From the NCBI RefSeq assembly GCF_003353065.1, contig NZ_CP027806.1:2376501-2440500 (forward strand): DNA of 64,000 bases. Reading direction: 5' to 3'. Under the pieces are notes generated by a model, which had not been told where the DNA came from, did no database searches, and saw only the letters and a list, made by a program, of their open reading frames with translations. Both the position numbers and the translations under genes were made by a program. Positions 1 through 7,848 of this stretch are shown here, piece after piece (position 1 is the stretch's first letter; each line of letters opens with the position of its first letter). This stretch comes from Cyclonatronum proteinivorum. Its GTDB lineage: Bacteria; Bacteroidota; Rhodothermia; Balneolales; Cyclonatronaceae.

Positions 1-414
1 GGCATAAAGCATGAAACCCGTGACCATAAACATGGAAGAAATGCCAACCGGATTCGCAAAAACCGTCTCCACCTGATCCCGAATGGTAAAGCCTGCAATT
101 CCGGCGGGAATCATACTTACCAAAATGAAGGTGTTAAAGCGCAGGTCATAATCATTGTCCCAGTTACGGAAACAACTCACAGGGCTTTTCAGAATTCTGA
201 AAACAGAAAAGAGTAGCTCCGTGAGTTTCTGCCGAAAGTAGATGAAAACGCTAAACAGGGTTCCGAAGTGAACAATCAGATCAAAAAGAAGATCGGTATC
301 AAGTTCCTGCCCCAGAAGTGCACCTGCAATACGCAAATGTCCTGAGCTTGAAATGGGAAGAAATTCGGTTACCCCCTGCACAAGCGCCAGGATAATTGCT
401 TCCAGTAAATCCAT
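1..414 (-). CDS. uppP: Undecaprenyl-diphosphatase (UppP/BacA), N-terminal part
   Basis: This is the N-terminal ~138 residues of an integral membrane undecaprenyl pyrophosphate phosphatase; the rest runs off the left edge. The enzyme dephosphorylates C55-PP to recycle the lipid carrier for peptidoglycan and O-antigen synthesis. The translation opens with MDLLEAIILALVQG and contains the family signature TEFLPISSSGHL, followed by the loop with VHFGTLFSVFIYFR and further hydrophobic segments. The conserved glutamates and the SSSGH motif are the known catalytic elements. ATG at 412-414 is the first codon of the conserved N-terminus. It is the most distal gene of a minus-strand run, and a terminator lies upstream between it and the DUF3127 gene, so it probably has its own promoter in 415-560. 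Confidence 0.93.
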   Translation of the reverse strand, partial: MDLLEAIILALVQGVTEFLPISSSGHLRIAGALLGQELDTDLLFDLIVHFGTLFSVFIYFRQKLTELLFSVFRILKSPVSCFRNWDNDYDLRFNTFILVSMIPAGIAGFTIRDQVETVFANPVGISSMFMVTGFMLYA

Positions 415-563
415 GTATAATTTGAAGTTAGTTTAAAAATATTATTGTACGCTTAAAAGCACTTTGCGCAGAGTAAAGGTCTCGTATCTGACTGTCTCAT
501 TTTGAATCGCGTACTTTCATAGAGCGGCTAATAATAAGGTTTTTTACGGTGTTTTTAATACAG

Positions 564-600
564 AAAAGCCGCCTTCTGAAACTTCAAAAGGCGGCTTTAA
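564..600 (-). terminator. Intrinsic terminator after the DUF3127 gene
   Basis: An 11-bp perfect stem (565-575 pairs with 588-598, AAAGCCGCCTT / AAGGCGGCTTT) closes a 12-nt loop. It lies just downstream of the DUF3127 stop codon. The arms carry A/T flanks on both sides, so it could act in either direction, but the only gene reading into it is on the minus strand. Confidence 0.75.
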
Positions 601-618
601 AGCTTGATTACAGATGTT

Positions 619-996
619 TTAGAACGGAAGGTCGCTGTCTTCATCAATTGAAGGCAAATCCTTGTCGTCCAGCGGGGGGATATCTTCGGAGTAGGATTGT
701 CCGGGAGCCGGGGCTCCGCCGCCGTCAGCCGGCATAACTTTCCATGCCTTGCAATCGGTGTACCAGCGGCCGTTGTATTCGCGGGATTCAACATCGAAAG
801 CTACATTTAGATGCTGTCCCTGAGAAAAGTTTTGCAGTACGTTTGCTTTATCCCCCCACATGGTGAAGCATACTTTCTTGGGATACTGTCCTGGGGTTTC
901 AACCACAAAATCCTGCTTTTGCCAGGGGCCGTTTCTGCCCTGTCCGGATTGAACGGGTAAAATCTGAATCAGTGTACCATTTAATTCGAGTGACAT
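619..996 (-). CDS. DUF3127 protein with SSB-like acidic C-terminal tip
   Basis: A 125-residue protein that looks like the DUF3127 family, small OB-fold-like proteins of Bacteroidota with no established function. Residues 1 to ~88 form a compact beta-rich domain (start MSLELNGTLIQILPVQSGQG; FVVETPGQYPKKVCFTMWGD). This is followed by a glycine/proline linker and a strongly acidic tail ending DEDSDLPF. The tail closely resembles the amphipathic acidic tip of single-stranded-DNA-binding proteins (DDDIPF type), which recruits replication and repair partners. That resemblance is seen in the sequence; an SSB-like role is inference. The gene stands alone between two terminators and is probably monocistronic. 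Confidence 0.8.
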   Translation of the reverse strand: MSLELNGTLIQILPVQSGQGRNGPWQKQDFVVETPGQYPKKVCFTMWGDKANVLQNFSQGQHLNVAFDVESREYNGRWYTDCKAWKVMPADGGGAPAPGQSYSEDIPPLDDKDLPSIDEDSDLPF

Positions 997-1031
997 ACTT
1001 TAAATAAATCTGATTGGGGTGAGTAATGAAT

Positions 1032-1070
1032 AAAAAACGCTGCTTCGCTTTTTGGCAGAAACAGCGCTTT
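1032..1070 (-). terminator. Intrinsic terminator after the DUF4837 gene
   Basis: Read on the minus strand, an 8-bp stem with one G-U pair (1062-1069 with 1035-1042) is followed by a T6 run (plus-strand A run at 1032-1037). It is 19 bases past the DUF4837 stop codon and has standard rho-independent geometry. Confidence 0.65.
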
Positions 1071-1088
1071 AAGGTTTATGTTCTGTAT

Positions 1089-2171
1089 TTAGGAATCTCT
1101 TTCCACGATGGCTTCCGGATTGGATACAAATGTACGGGCCATGGCCTCAAACTGATAGAGAAAACGACGCTGATCCCAGCGCGGGGAGAATTGTCCGAAC
1201 TCCATCATAAATAAGCGGTTGTTTTCCTGATCGAACATGGTGTAATTGATGAACGGACCACCCATCAGGTCGTTTTCCATGCGCCAGATGCCGCGGGATT
1301 CGTAGGCTTCCATGCCGGCAATACTCATAAAACGCTGCTCGTAGGGCCGGTTAAAATCAGTTCTGACAAATTTGCCTTCTGATCCGCCCTGAATGTACTT
1401 CCGGTTAATGTCTTCCCGCTTGTTTGTAATCCATTCACGGTCTATTGAATCAAAATCATCGAAATCATCCTCCCACCAGACCCAGATCCAGCGGTCATTA
1501 TCGGGCAGGAATCTGCGCAGGGTAAGTACGTTGAGCGTATCCACACCCAGCCGGTAATCATGCTGAATCCGGAATGACCAGCCATGGGTTTCGAGAATAT
1601 CTCGTGACAGATCAGTTTGTTCTGCACGGCGGTACACATACCTGTGCCAGCGCTCGAGCTCAATATCGTGCAGCTCGGTCACGAGCCTGCGCTCATTTTG
1701 CAGAATTCTGTTGGAAAGGGTTTCAATATCGGGACCACTCAGAATCTTGACCGCCTGATTTCTTGACCACACATTTCTGAGTAAGTAATTAAAACTCTGA
1801 TTCTGTCGTATGCTTTCCCTGACATTTTCACCCAGCAATGACCTGATAAAGGTTGAGACATTCGTTTGGTCATCTATGGGTCCTGCAATGATCACATTCT
1901 TATGCCGGTGAACAATATCCATATCAACGTTGGTGCGTAAGTCCCGGAAAATGAGATCAAACCGGGGCTCTTCTCTTGGCATGGTCATAATCAGCGCACC
2001 AAAAGTATTTCGGATAGCGTCTCCAAGTGGTCCGTCAGCATGGGTGGAATCCATGAGAACGATGACTTCACTGGGAGCACCAACAGCTTCCGGGCGGTAA
2101 TCACCCTGACAGGCTGCTAAGCTGAGAAAGAGTACAGGAAGAAGAAAAAATATTGAGCGTCTGTGAAGCAT
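1089..2171 (-). CDS. DUF4837 family lipoprotein
   Basis: A 360-residue predicted lipoprotein resembling DUF4837, a family of unknown function in Bacteroidota and relatives. From the ATG at 2171 the protein starts MLHRRSIFFLLPVLFLSLAACQGDY, a type II signal peptide with lipobox LAAC, so the mature protein should be lipidated at Cys. The frame also extends upstream to a TTG at 2195; the ATG gives the better signal peptide. The body holds EVIVLMDSTHADGPLGDAIR near the N-terminus and a C-terminal half rich in aromatic residues, with MRTFVS-like motifs near the end (EAMARTFVSNPEA). No catalytic residues are recognisable. It lies downstream of trpA with a 70-base gap. Confidence 0.78.
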   Translation of the reverse strand: MLHRRSIFFLLPVLFLSLAACQGDYRPEAVGAPSEVIVLMDSTHADGPLGDAIRNTFGALIMTMPREEPRFDLIFRDLRTNVDMDIVHRHKNVIIAGPIDDQTNVSTFIRSLLGENVRESIRQNQSFNYLLRNVWSRNQAVKILSGPDIETLSNRILQNERRLVTELHDIELERWHRYVYRRAEQTDLSRDILETHGWSFRIQHDYRLGVDTLNVLTLRRFLPDNDRWIWVWWEDDFDDFDSIDREWITNKREDINRKYIQGGSEGKFVRTDFNRPYEQRFMSIAGMEAYESRGIWRMENDLMGGPFINYTMFDQENNRLFMMEFGQFSPRWDQRRFLYQFEAMARTFVSNPEAIVERDS

Positions 2172-2243
2172 TGGGCCTAAATTAATGAGATTCAAAAGTT
2201 AAGTTTACCAGCTGTAAAACTCAAATCAGTGCTGCGTAGTATT

Positions 2244-3089
2244 TTAGGCCGTTTCCACCTCGCCATATTTTAGGCTGCGCACAAACTCAAAATGGTGCTC
2301 CATCCAGTTTGCTTCATGTTGAAGTCCGCGAATATGATTAATCAGGGCAGATCCGACGACAAAACCGTCGGTTTTCTGTGAAATCTGCATAGCGTCTTCA
2401 TGTGAACTAATGCCAAAACCCACGAGCACCGGGTTCTGCGTGATATTAGCATTCACCCGCTCGATGAAGCGGTTAACGGACTCCTCTACTTCCCCGCGGC
2501 TGCGTGCACCGGTCACACCCGTTACGGAAACACAATACACAAAGCCACCGGAGCGCGAATCAACCAGCCGCATTCTTTCATCTGTGCTGTTTGGGGCAAC
2601 CAAATAGATCAGGGGAACCTGATATTTGCGACTTTCTTCAGCCAGCAAGCTGCTTTCTTCAACCGGAACGTCAGGTAGTATCAGCCCGTCAACACCTGAT
2701 TCTGCACATCGCTCAAAAAAAGGTTCAATGCCGTAATACAAGAGCGGGTTAAGGTAGCCCATAAGCACAATGGGAATCTCAGATTTTTCACGGACTTGTT
2801 TTACCATGTCAAAAATATCATCCATCATCAGACCGCCTGCAAGGGCTACCTCACTCGAATACTGAATGGTTGGTCCGTCTGCCAGCGGATCGCTGAAGGG
2901 CATACCGAGCTCAATAATATCAGCTCCGTTTTTTTCATAACCCAGGATGAGATCAACGGTTGCAGATTTATCCGGGAAGCCAGCCGTAATGAACAGATTC
3001 ATGATTTTTTCGCCGGGCTTTCTGTTTTCAAAAACCCGTTTCATGCCTTCGGATACAACAAGCTGATCGGTTTTATTCACTGATTCCAT
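2244..3089 (-). CDS. trpA: Tryptophan synthase alpha subunit
   Basis: The alpha subunit cleaves indole-3-glycerol phosphate to indole and glyceraldehyde-3-phosphate and passes indole to TrpB through the tunnel. The 281-residue TIM barrel shows the diagnostic NLFITAGFPD segment, catalytic Glu60 in ADIIELGMPFSDP and Asp71 in LADGPT, then PLLYYG and the phosphate-binding VGFGIS region. The N-terminus is about 15 residues longer than usual; Met16 (GMKRVFENR) is an alternative start. The ATG shares one base with the trpB stop (TAATG), which implies translational coupling. No other trp genes are nearby, so the pathway is split. Confidence 0.97.
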   Translation of the reverse strand: MESVNKTDQLVVSEGMKRVFENRKPGEKIMNLFITAGFPDKSATVDLILGYEKNGADIIELGMPFSDPLADGPTIQYSSEVALAGGLMMDDIFDMVKQVREKSEIPIVLMGYLNPLLYYGIEPFFERCAESGVDGLILPDVPVEESSLLAEESRKYQVPLIYLVAPNSTDERMRLVDSRSGGFVYCVSVTGVTGARSRGEVEESVNRFIERVNANITQNPVLVGFGISSHEDAMQISQKTDGFVVGSALINHIRGLQHEANWMEHHFEFVRSLKYGEVETA

Positions 3090-4354
3090 TAGGCCTTTGA
3101 CTCCTCCTGATTGTTTCCGTAGAAATATTCTGATATGGTTCCCATGTCTTTGTCTCCTCTGCCGGAACAGTTGATAACAACAATATCGTCTTTACTTAAG
3201 CCTGGCATAAGCTCTTCCAGCCATGCGATGGCGTGTGCTGTTTCAATCGCCGGAATGATGCCTTCAAGCATGGAACAGCGTTTAACGGCGTCCATAGCCT
3301 GCGTATCGGTTACCGGATGATAGGAGACCCGGCCTGTATCATACAAATGAGCGTGTTCAGGGCCAACGCCGGGATAATCGAGACCGGCACTGATAGAGTG
3401 TGCAAGTTCAACCTGTCCCTGATGGGTCTGTAGCAAATAACTCAGCGAACCGTGCAGCACACCGGGCTTACCCTTTGAGAATGTTGCAGCTGTTTTATTG
3501 GTATCGGCTCCTTCCCCTGCAGCTTCAATACCAATGAGTCTGACGTGCTTTTTATCAATGAAGCGGTAGAAAATACCAATCGCATTGGATCCCCCTCCGA
3601 CACAGGCTAAAACATAGTCCGGATCACGGCCTTCAGCCTCGATGCACTGTGCTTCTGTTTCCAAACCAATTACATCATGAAAATCACGTACCATCTGCGG
3701 ATACGGGTGCGGTCCGACAGCTGAACCAATGATATAAAAGGTAGAATCAACATTGGTGACCCAATCCCGGATGGCTTCATTGGTTGCGTCTTTCAAAGTT
3801 TTGGATCCGCTTTCAACGCTTCTGACATCAGCGCCCAGCAAGCGCATACGGTCAACATTAAGCTTCTGACGCTTCATGTCTTCCGCGCCCATATAAACAA
3901 TGCACTCCAGTCCGAACTTCGCGCAGACCGTCGCGGTAGCAACGCCGTGCTGACCCGCACCTGTTTCAGCAATGATGCGCTTTTTGCCCATTCTCATTGC
4001 AAGAAGTACCTGACCTATGGTATTGTTGATTTTGTGGGCTCCTGTATGACAAAGGTCTTCACGCTTGAAATAAATTTTACCGGTCCCGTAATGCCGGGTC
4101 AGACGCTCACACAGCGTAAAAGGGGTCGGCCTTCCTACGTATTCACGCAGATGATGCAGTCTTTCTTTTTTGAACTGTTCATCCTGTAATGCGTGCTGAT
4201 AATGCTGCTCCAGTTCATCCAGCGCGGGGATTAAAATTTCGGGCACAAATTTGCCGCCAAACTTCCCGAAATATCCGTTTTTGCCGGGAAAATTATATTT
4301 GGCTGCTGTTTCAGGAGCGGTGCTGATTTCAGCTGTACTTTGATTTTCTTGCAA
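3089..4354 (-). CDS. trpB: Tryptophan synthase beta chain
   Basis: A PLP enzyme that condenses indole with L-serine to make tryptophan. The 421-residue sequence carries [15 protein letters not shown], the PLP lysine Lys108 in [11 protein letters not shown], the glycine-rich [12 protein letters not shown] phosphate loop, and the C-terminal NCSGRGDKD motif, all typical of TrpB1. The start is a TTG at 4354: an in-frame TGA lies two codons upstream, and there is no ATG or GTG before the conserved core. The first ~20 residues ([19 protein letters not shown]) are a non-conserved extension. It is co-transcribed with trpA. No leader peptide or attenuator was seen in the ~190 bases shared with the divergent DUF971 gene. 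Confidence 0.97.
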   Translation of the reverse strand: MQENQSTAEISTAPETAAKYNFPGKNGYFGKFGGKFVPEILIPALDELEQHYQHALQDEQFKKERLHHLREYVGRPTPFTLCERLTRHYGTGKIYFKREDLCHTGAHKINNTIGQVLLAMRMGKKRIIAETGAGQHGVATATVCAKFGLECIVYMGAEDMKRQKLNVDRMRLLGADVRSVESGSKTLKDATNEAIRDWVTNVDSTFYIIGSAVGPHPYPQMVRDFHDVIGLETEAQCIEAEGRDPDYVLACVGGGSNAIGIFYRFIDKKHVRLIGIEAAGEGADTNKTAATFSKGKPGVLHGSLSYLLQTHQGQVELAHSISAGLDYPGVGPEHAHLYDTGRVSYHPVTDTQAMDAVKRCSMLEGIIPAIETAHAIAWLEELMPGLSKDDIVVINCSGRGDKDMGTISEYFYGNNQEESKA

Positions 4355-4544
4355 AATATATCAGATCTGATTGAATGTGTTTTAATGCGTTTTGCGCTGC
4401 GAAACCGACGAAAATAAGTCGCGGTTACAGTGGCATGCAAAGTAATAAAAGTGGCATAAAAAGGCTTTTAATTCACTATTTTTGGGAAAAATTAAAGAAA
4501 TCTCTCTCCTTTCAATTAAGTTCAACAGTCGCAAAGGCTTACTC

Positions 4545-4889
4545 ATGTCACGCTACATTCCTACCGATATAACTGTTTTATCAAAAGAAAAAGAACTCCA
4601 CATAATCTGGAAAGACGGACACAAAAGCCGGTTTCCCTTCGGTGGCTTACGCAAAAACTGTCCGTGTGTATTTTGCCAGGGCGGACATGGCGAAATGGGA
4701 AAACCAATGGATCCTATTCAGTTTATTGCTGATACACCGGAACGCCTTAAACTAAACAACCTTAAGCCATCGGGCAACTACGCCCTGCACATGTTTTGGA
4801 GCGATGGTCATTCAACCGGGATTTACCGCTATCAGTATTTACGGGATGGCTGTCCGGTTGAAGCCGGTATCCTTCCCCCGTCAAAGTAG
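4545..4889 (+). CDS. DUF971 family protein (GBBH-like N-terminal domain)
   Basis: A 114-residue protein that is essentially one DUF971 domain (gamma-butyrobetaine hydroxylase-like N-terminal domain). It begins MSRYIPTDITVL, has the HIIWKDGH(K)S strand typical of the family, and a Cys cluster, LRKNCPCVFCQGG, consistent with a small metal site. The second half repeats the pattern (HMFWSDGHSTGIY). Such stand-alone proteins have been linked to iron-sulfur biogenesis, but no reaction is established. The start at 4545 is preferred over the upstream in-frame ATG at 4482 because conservation begins there. It is transcribed divergently from trpB. Confidence 0.85.
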   Translation: MSRYIPTDITVLSKEKELHIIWKDGHKSRFPFGGLRKNCPCVFCQGGHGEMGKPMDPIQFIADTPERLKLNNLKPSGNYALHMFWSDGHSTGIYRYQYLRDGCPVEAGILPPSK

Positions 4890-4923
4890 CTGTCTGCAGA
4901 CAGTCCGGGCGTTCACCCTGCTC

Positions 4924-6207
4924 TTATTCGGATTCGGATACCGATTGGGAATCAGGATCAATGGTTAAGCGCGCTTCATCAAGTCTGTGCAGTGCGGTTC
5001 GGATTCTTTCGATGCCTGTTTCAAGCATTTGCTCATTACGTGCATAGCAAAGCCTGAACCAACCGGGCTCAGCATTATGGAAAAATTGTCCGGGCATGAC
5101 GTTTACTCTCGCCTGTTCCAGGATGAAGTTGTAAAGCTGAAACTCCATTTCAAAGGTTTCGGAATCCAGCCATTTGCTCAGGTTCATCCAAACAAAAAAA
5201 CCTGCGTCAGTAGGCTCAGCGGGTATGCCGGCTTTATCAAGTAAAGCATGCGTAAAATCTGATGCGCTTTTCAATCTCCGCTTATTCTCATCCGTAAAAT
5301 GCTTCACGAAATCCTTGTCGCGCAGCAAGTTAATCAGGATTTGCTGTGTAGCATTCGATACTGGCATAAAATACGCGAGCTCTCTTACGACCTGCAGCAC
5401 TTTTTCATTGGTTGAGTGAAGCAACCCCGCTTTAAATCCTGAAAGGGCAAAATCTTTTGCAAAGCCATACACAAGGTGAATATCCGCCCCAGCTTCCGCA
5501 GCAACTTCAGCAAGGGAGACATACGGCTGAGAACCAAAAACAGAGTTCATGTAGAGCTCATCCGCAACAATTTGCAGCTTATGATCAGCTGCAAATTTAA
5601 CAATCATCTCAAGCGTTTCCCGGTCGTAGGTTTGGCCGAGCGGGTTGTTGGGGTTTGTGATGATTATTCCCCGCACTTTTATCGTGCGCTTGCCGGCATG
5701 CAGGAGCGCCTGCTGCAGCACCTCAAGCGTTAGTTTGTAGCCGTCTTCGGGACGCGTGTATGCGGGTACGGGCTCAACCTGAACCCTGGTTTTAAGATCA
5801 TGGTCGAAACCAGCGTAATAGGGCGCAGGTAAAATCATCCCCTCCCCGGCCTCACAGAGCGCATACATCAGCATATCCAGGATTGCAGAGCTGCCTGTTG
5901 CGGTGACGATATGTTCAGCGCTGGCCTTTACCCCTGTGTAATCCGTTAAATAAGAAGCAAGTGCTTCTCTGAAGTCAGACATACCGTGAAGTTCTGCGTA
6001 GTGCGTGTGATGCTCACGGATATCGGGTGAAGCATTCAGTCTGTTTTTCAACAGATCAAATACAAGGTGATTTTCGGCGGTACCAAAATTGATGTAGCCT
6101 TTCGGGTTTGATTCCGGGTGCCAGGGGTCTGAAGCACAGCGGTAATGGGCGGCCACAAGCGGTTGATTACCGTCTAATATGCGCATACCGCGCTTTGAGA
6201 TATACAT
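4924..6207 (-). CDS. PLP aminotransferase, ACC-synthase-like (fold type I)
   Basis: A 427-residue class I/II aminotransferase-fold enzyme. The order and wording of motifs resemble plant-type 1-aminocyclopropane-1-carboxylate synthase: NPKGYINFGTAENHLVFDLL near residue 40, HGMSDFREALASYL, ILPAPYYAGFDHDL, the ITNPNNPLGQ aspartate-region motif, the PLP lysine in AKDFALSGFKAG, and the C-terminal WFRLCYA arginine motif. The substrate is unknown; bacterial members are usually amino-acid aminotransferases rather than true ACC synthases. The tail is acidic (DPDSQSVSESE). It is the last gene of a ppa-SDR-aminotransferase run (gaps of 34 and 39 bases), which suggests that the SDR and the aminotransferase act in one pathway. 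Confidence 0.87.
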   Translation of the reverse strand: MYISKRGMRILDGNQPLVAAHYRCASDPWHPESNPKGYINFGTAENHLVFDLLKNRLNASPDIREHHTHYAELHGMSDFREALASYLTDYTGVKASAEHIVTATGSSAILDMLMYALCEAGEGMILPAPYYAGFDHDLKTRVQVEPVPAYTRPEDGYKLTLEVLQQALLHAGKRTIKVRGIIITNPNNPLGQTYDRETLEMIVKFAADHKLQIVADELYMNSVFGSQPYVSLAEVAAEAGADIHLVYGFAKDFALSGFKAGLLHSTNEKVLQVVRELAYFMPVSNATQQILINLLRDKDFVKHFTDENKRRLKSASDFTHALLDKAGIPAEPTDAGFFVWMNLSKWLDSETFEMEFQLYNFILEQARVNVMPGQFFHNAEPGWFRLCYARNEQMLETGIERIRTALHRLDEARLTIDPDSQSVSESE

Positions 6208-6246
6208 TTTGCGCTAATCCTTGAAAAAAAAATTGGGGTTTTCTAA

Positions 6247-7044
6247 TCAGCTAAAGTTTGATAGTAAGCCGGGATTGCTCCCTAAGCCAAGAGAAGCGTC
6301 AATAACAGCACCGCGCATGATTTCAGCTTCCGGTCTGCACAGATACCGGATAAGGCGGGCTACTTCTTCTGATTGTATCAGTCGCTCAGCCGGCAGCTGC
6401 CGGATAAGCTTTTCACGCTTTTGTTCGTCGAGATGATCTAAGGTTGAAGCGCCAAACATGGGCGTCTCAACGGCACCGGGGCAAACGGCAAAAACATCAA
6501 CCGGATGATGCGAGAGTTCAGCCGCAAGCTGCCGCGTCATGAATGCAACGGCAGCTTTGCTCATACCGTCAGCCGTCGTAAAGTTCGGAAATTGCGTAAT
6601 ACCGCCTCCAACGGAACTGATATTCACAATTTTACCGCCCTTGATTTTCATTTCAGGAAGGAATTTTCGGATCATCCAAAGCGGCGAAACGGCATTCACG
6701 ACCATCATGTAGTAGTCCTGCTCGTAGGGATCATCGCTCAGCTTTTTCACCGTTGCACTGCCAACAGCGGCATTGTTAATGAGAATGTCAGGTATTTTGC
6801 CGTCTAAGCTATCACATAGCGCTTCAAGGCTCTCACGTTGGGCAGCGTCCCAGGCGTAAGCGGTTAAGCGCTCATCGCCTTCCGCATTTCCGCAAAGCTT
6901 CTGCATGAGCGATAGAGCCGCTTTTTTGCCACTGCGATAGGTGAAAATGACGCGAAAACCATCTTCATAAAACAACCTTACCGTTTCCGCGCCAATGCCA
7001 CTCGATCCCCCTGTTATAAGTACTGTTTTTTGCGAATTTGACAT
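6247..7044 (-). CDS. SDR-family protein lacking the catalytic tyrosine
   Basis: A 265-residue short-chain dehydrogenase/reductase fold. The Rossmann glycine motif TGGSSGIG (residues 11-18), the structural NNAA (90-93) and the active-site serine region NISSVGG are intact. The catalytic YxxxK is altered: the segment reads TTADGMSKAA, with Lys163 preserved but Asp159 where Tyr belongs. Classical SDR chemistry needs that tyrosine, so this is either a divergent enzyme or a non-catalytic NAD(P)-binding protein. It sits between ppa and the aminotransferase and is likely co-transcribed with both. N-terminus MSNSQKTVLIT is a standard start. Confidence 0.85.
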   Translation of the reverse strand: MSNSQKTVLITGGSSGIGAETVRLFYEDGFRVIFTYRSGKKAALSLMQKLCGNAEGDERLTAYAWDAAQRESLEALCDSLDGKIPDILINNAAVGSATVKKLSDDPYEQDYYMMVVNAVSPLWMIRKFLPEMKIKGGKIVNISSVGGGITQFPNFTTADGMSKAAVAFMTRQLAAELSHHPVDVFAVCPGAVETPMFGASTLDHLDEQKREKLIRQLPAERLIQSEEVARLIRYLCRPEAEIMRGAVIDASLGLGSNPGLLSNFS

Positions 7045-7078
7045 CAGTTAACCGGCACTTATTAAAAAAATGAGTGGA

Positions 7079-7771
7079 CTAATCGTTCTGGAAAGGAATC
7101 ATTTGGGTTAGAAGGCCCTTCAGATCGCCAAACTTATCCAGGTAATCTGTCTGACTTCTTCTGATGACTTCGAAAGCTTCATCACGATCGTAGGTGTGTG
7201 TTATTTCACAAGTTGTTTTATCCGACTCACCAGGAATCTGTTTGTATGTCAGGAAGTAGTGACGTAACCGGTCTACAACAATGGGCGGGATATCATTAAT
7301 ACTGCGGTAATTGCCATAAACCAGATCGCCCTTCATTACAGCGATGATTTTGTCATCGGCTTCGTTGCCGTCAATCATTCTGAAACCCCCGATAGGGATG
7401 GCCTGCAGCAAAATGTTGCCGTGCGTAATTTGTTTCTCTGATAAGATACAGATATCGAGCGGGTCGCTGTCACCTTCTACATCTATGCCGCTTTTCTCTT
7501 TACAAAATTCAGCGGTGGAATCGCCACAGTATGTTTGTGGTACAAAGCCGTAAAGCGCAGGGCAAACGTTGGAATAACGCTGCGGACGGTCAACTTTGAG
7601 AAATCCGGTATCTTTATCCACCTCATATTTAATTGTATCCGTGGGGACAATCTCAATAAAAGTAGTAACTACTTCCGGTGCCTTATCACCAATCATTACG
7701 CCATGCCAGGGATGTGATTTAAGAAGGAGACCAAGGAGTTTCCACATTTCTTCGGATGACTGAATACTCAT
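7079..7771 (-). CDS. ppa: Inorganic pyrophosphatase, family I
   Basis: A soluble Mg-dependent enzyme that hydrolyses PPi to two phosphates and pulls biosynthetic reactions forward. The 230-residue protein carries the family I elements: a FIEIVPTDTIKYEVD strand, RPQRYSN, YGFVPQTYCGD, and the metal-binding GDSDPLDICIL motif (consensus D-G-D-P-x-D-x-x-x-L). A C-terminal region follows with KTTCEITHTYDRDEAFEVI. It is longer than the ~175-aa E. coli enzyme because of an N-terminal extension (WKLLGLLLKSHPWHG). It heads a minus-strand run with the SDR and aminotransferase. Confidence 0.94.
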   Translation of the reverse strand: MSIQSSEEMWKLLGLLLKSHPWHGVMIGDKAPEVVTTFIEIVPTDTIKYEVDKDTGFLKVDRPQRYSNVCPALYGFVPQTYCGDSTAEFCKEKSGIDVEGDSDPLDICILSEKQITHGNILLQAIPIGGFRMIDGNEADDKIIAVMKGDLVYGNYRSINDIPPIVVDRLRHYFLTYKQIPGESDKTTCEITHTYDRDEAFEVIRRSQTDYLDKFGDLKGLLTQMIPFQND

Positions 7772-7848
7772 AGTTTGGTTTGTATGTTAGATGAATAATT
7801 GCTGTTGCTCAGTAAAAGTAATAATTGTGAACAGCCAAAGTAAGCAAT

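Noticed and set aside
4231-4440. Minus-strand frame of 69 codons around the trpB start
   Set aside because: It reads the same DNA as the trpB N-terminus in another frame; trpB homology shows the real one.
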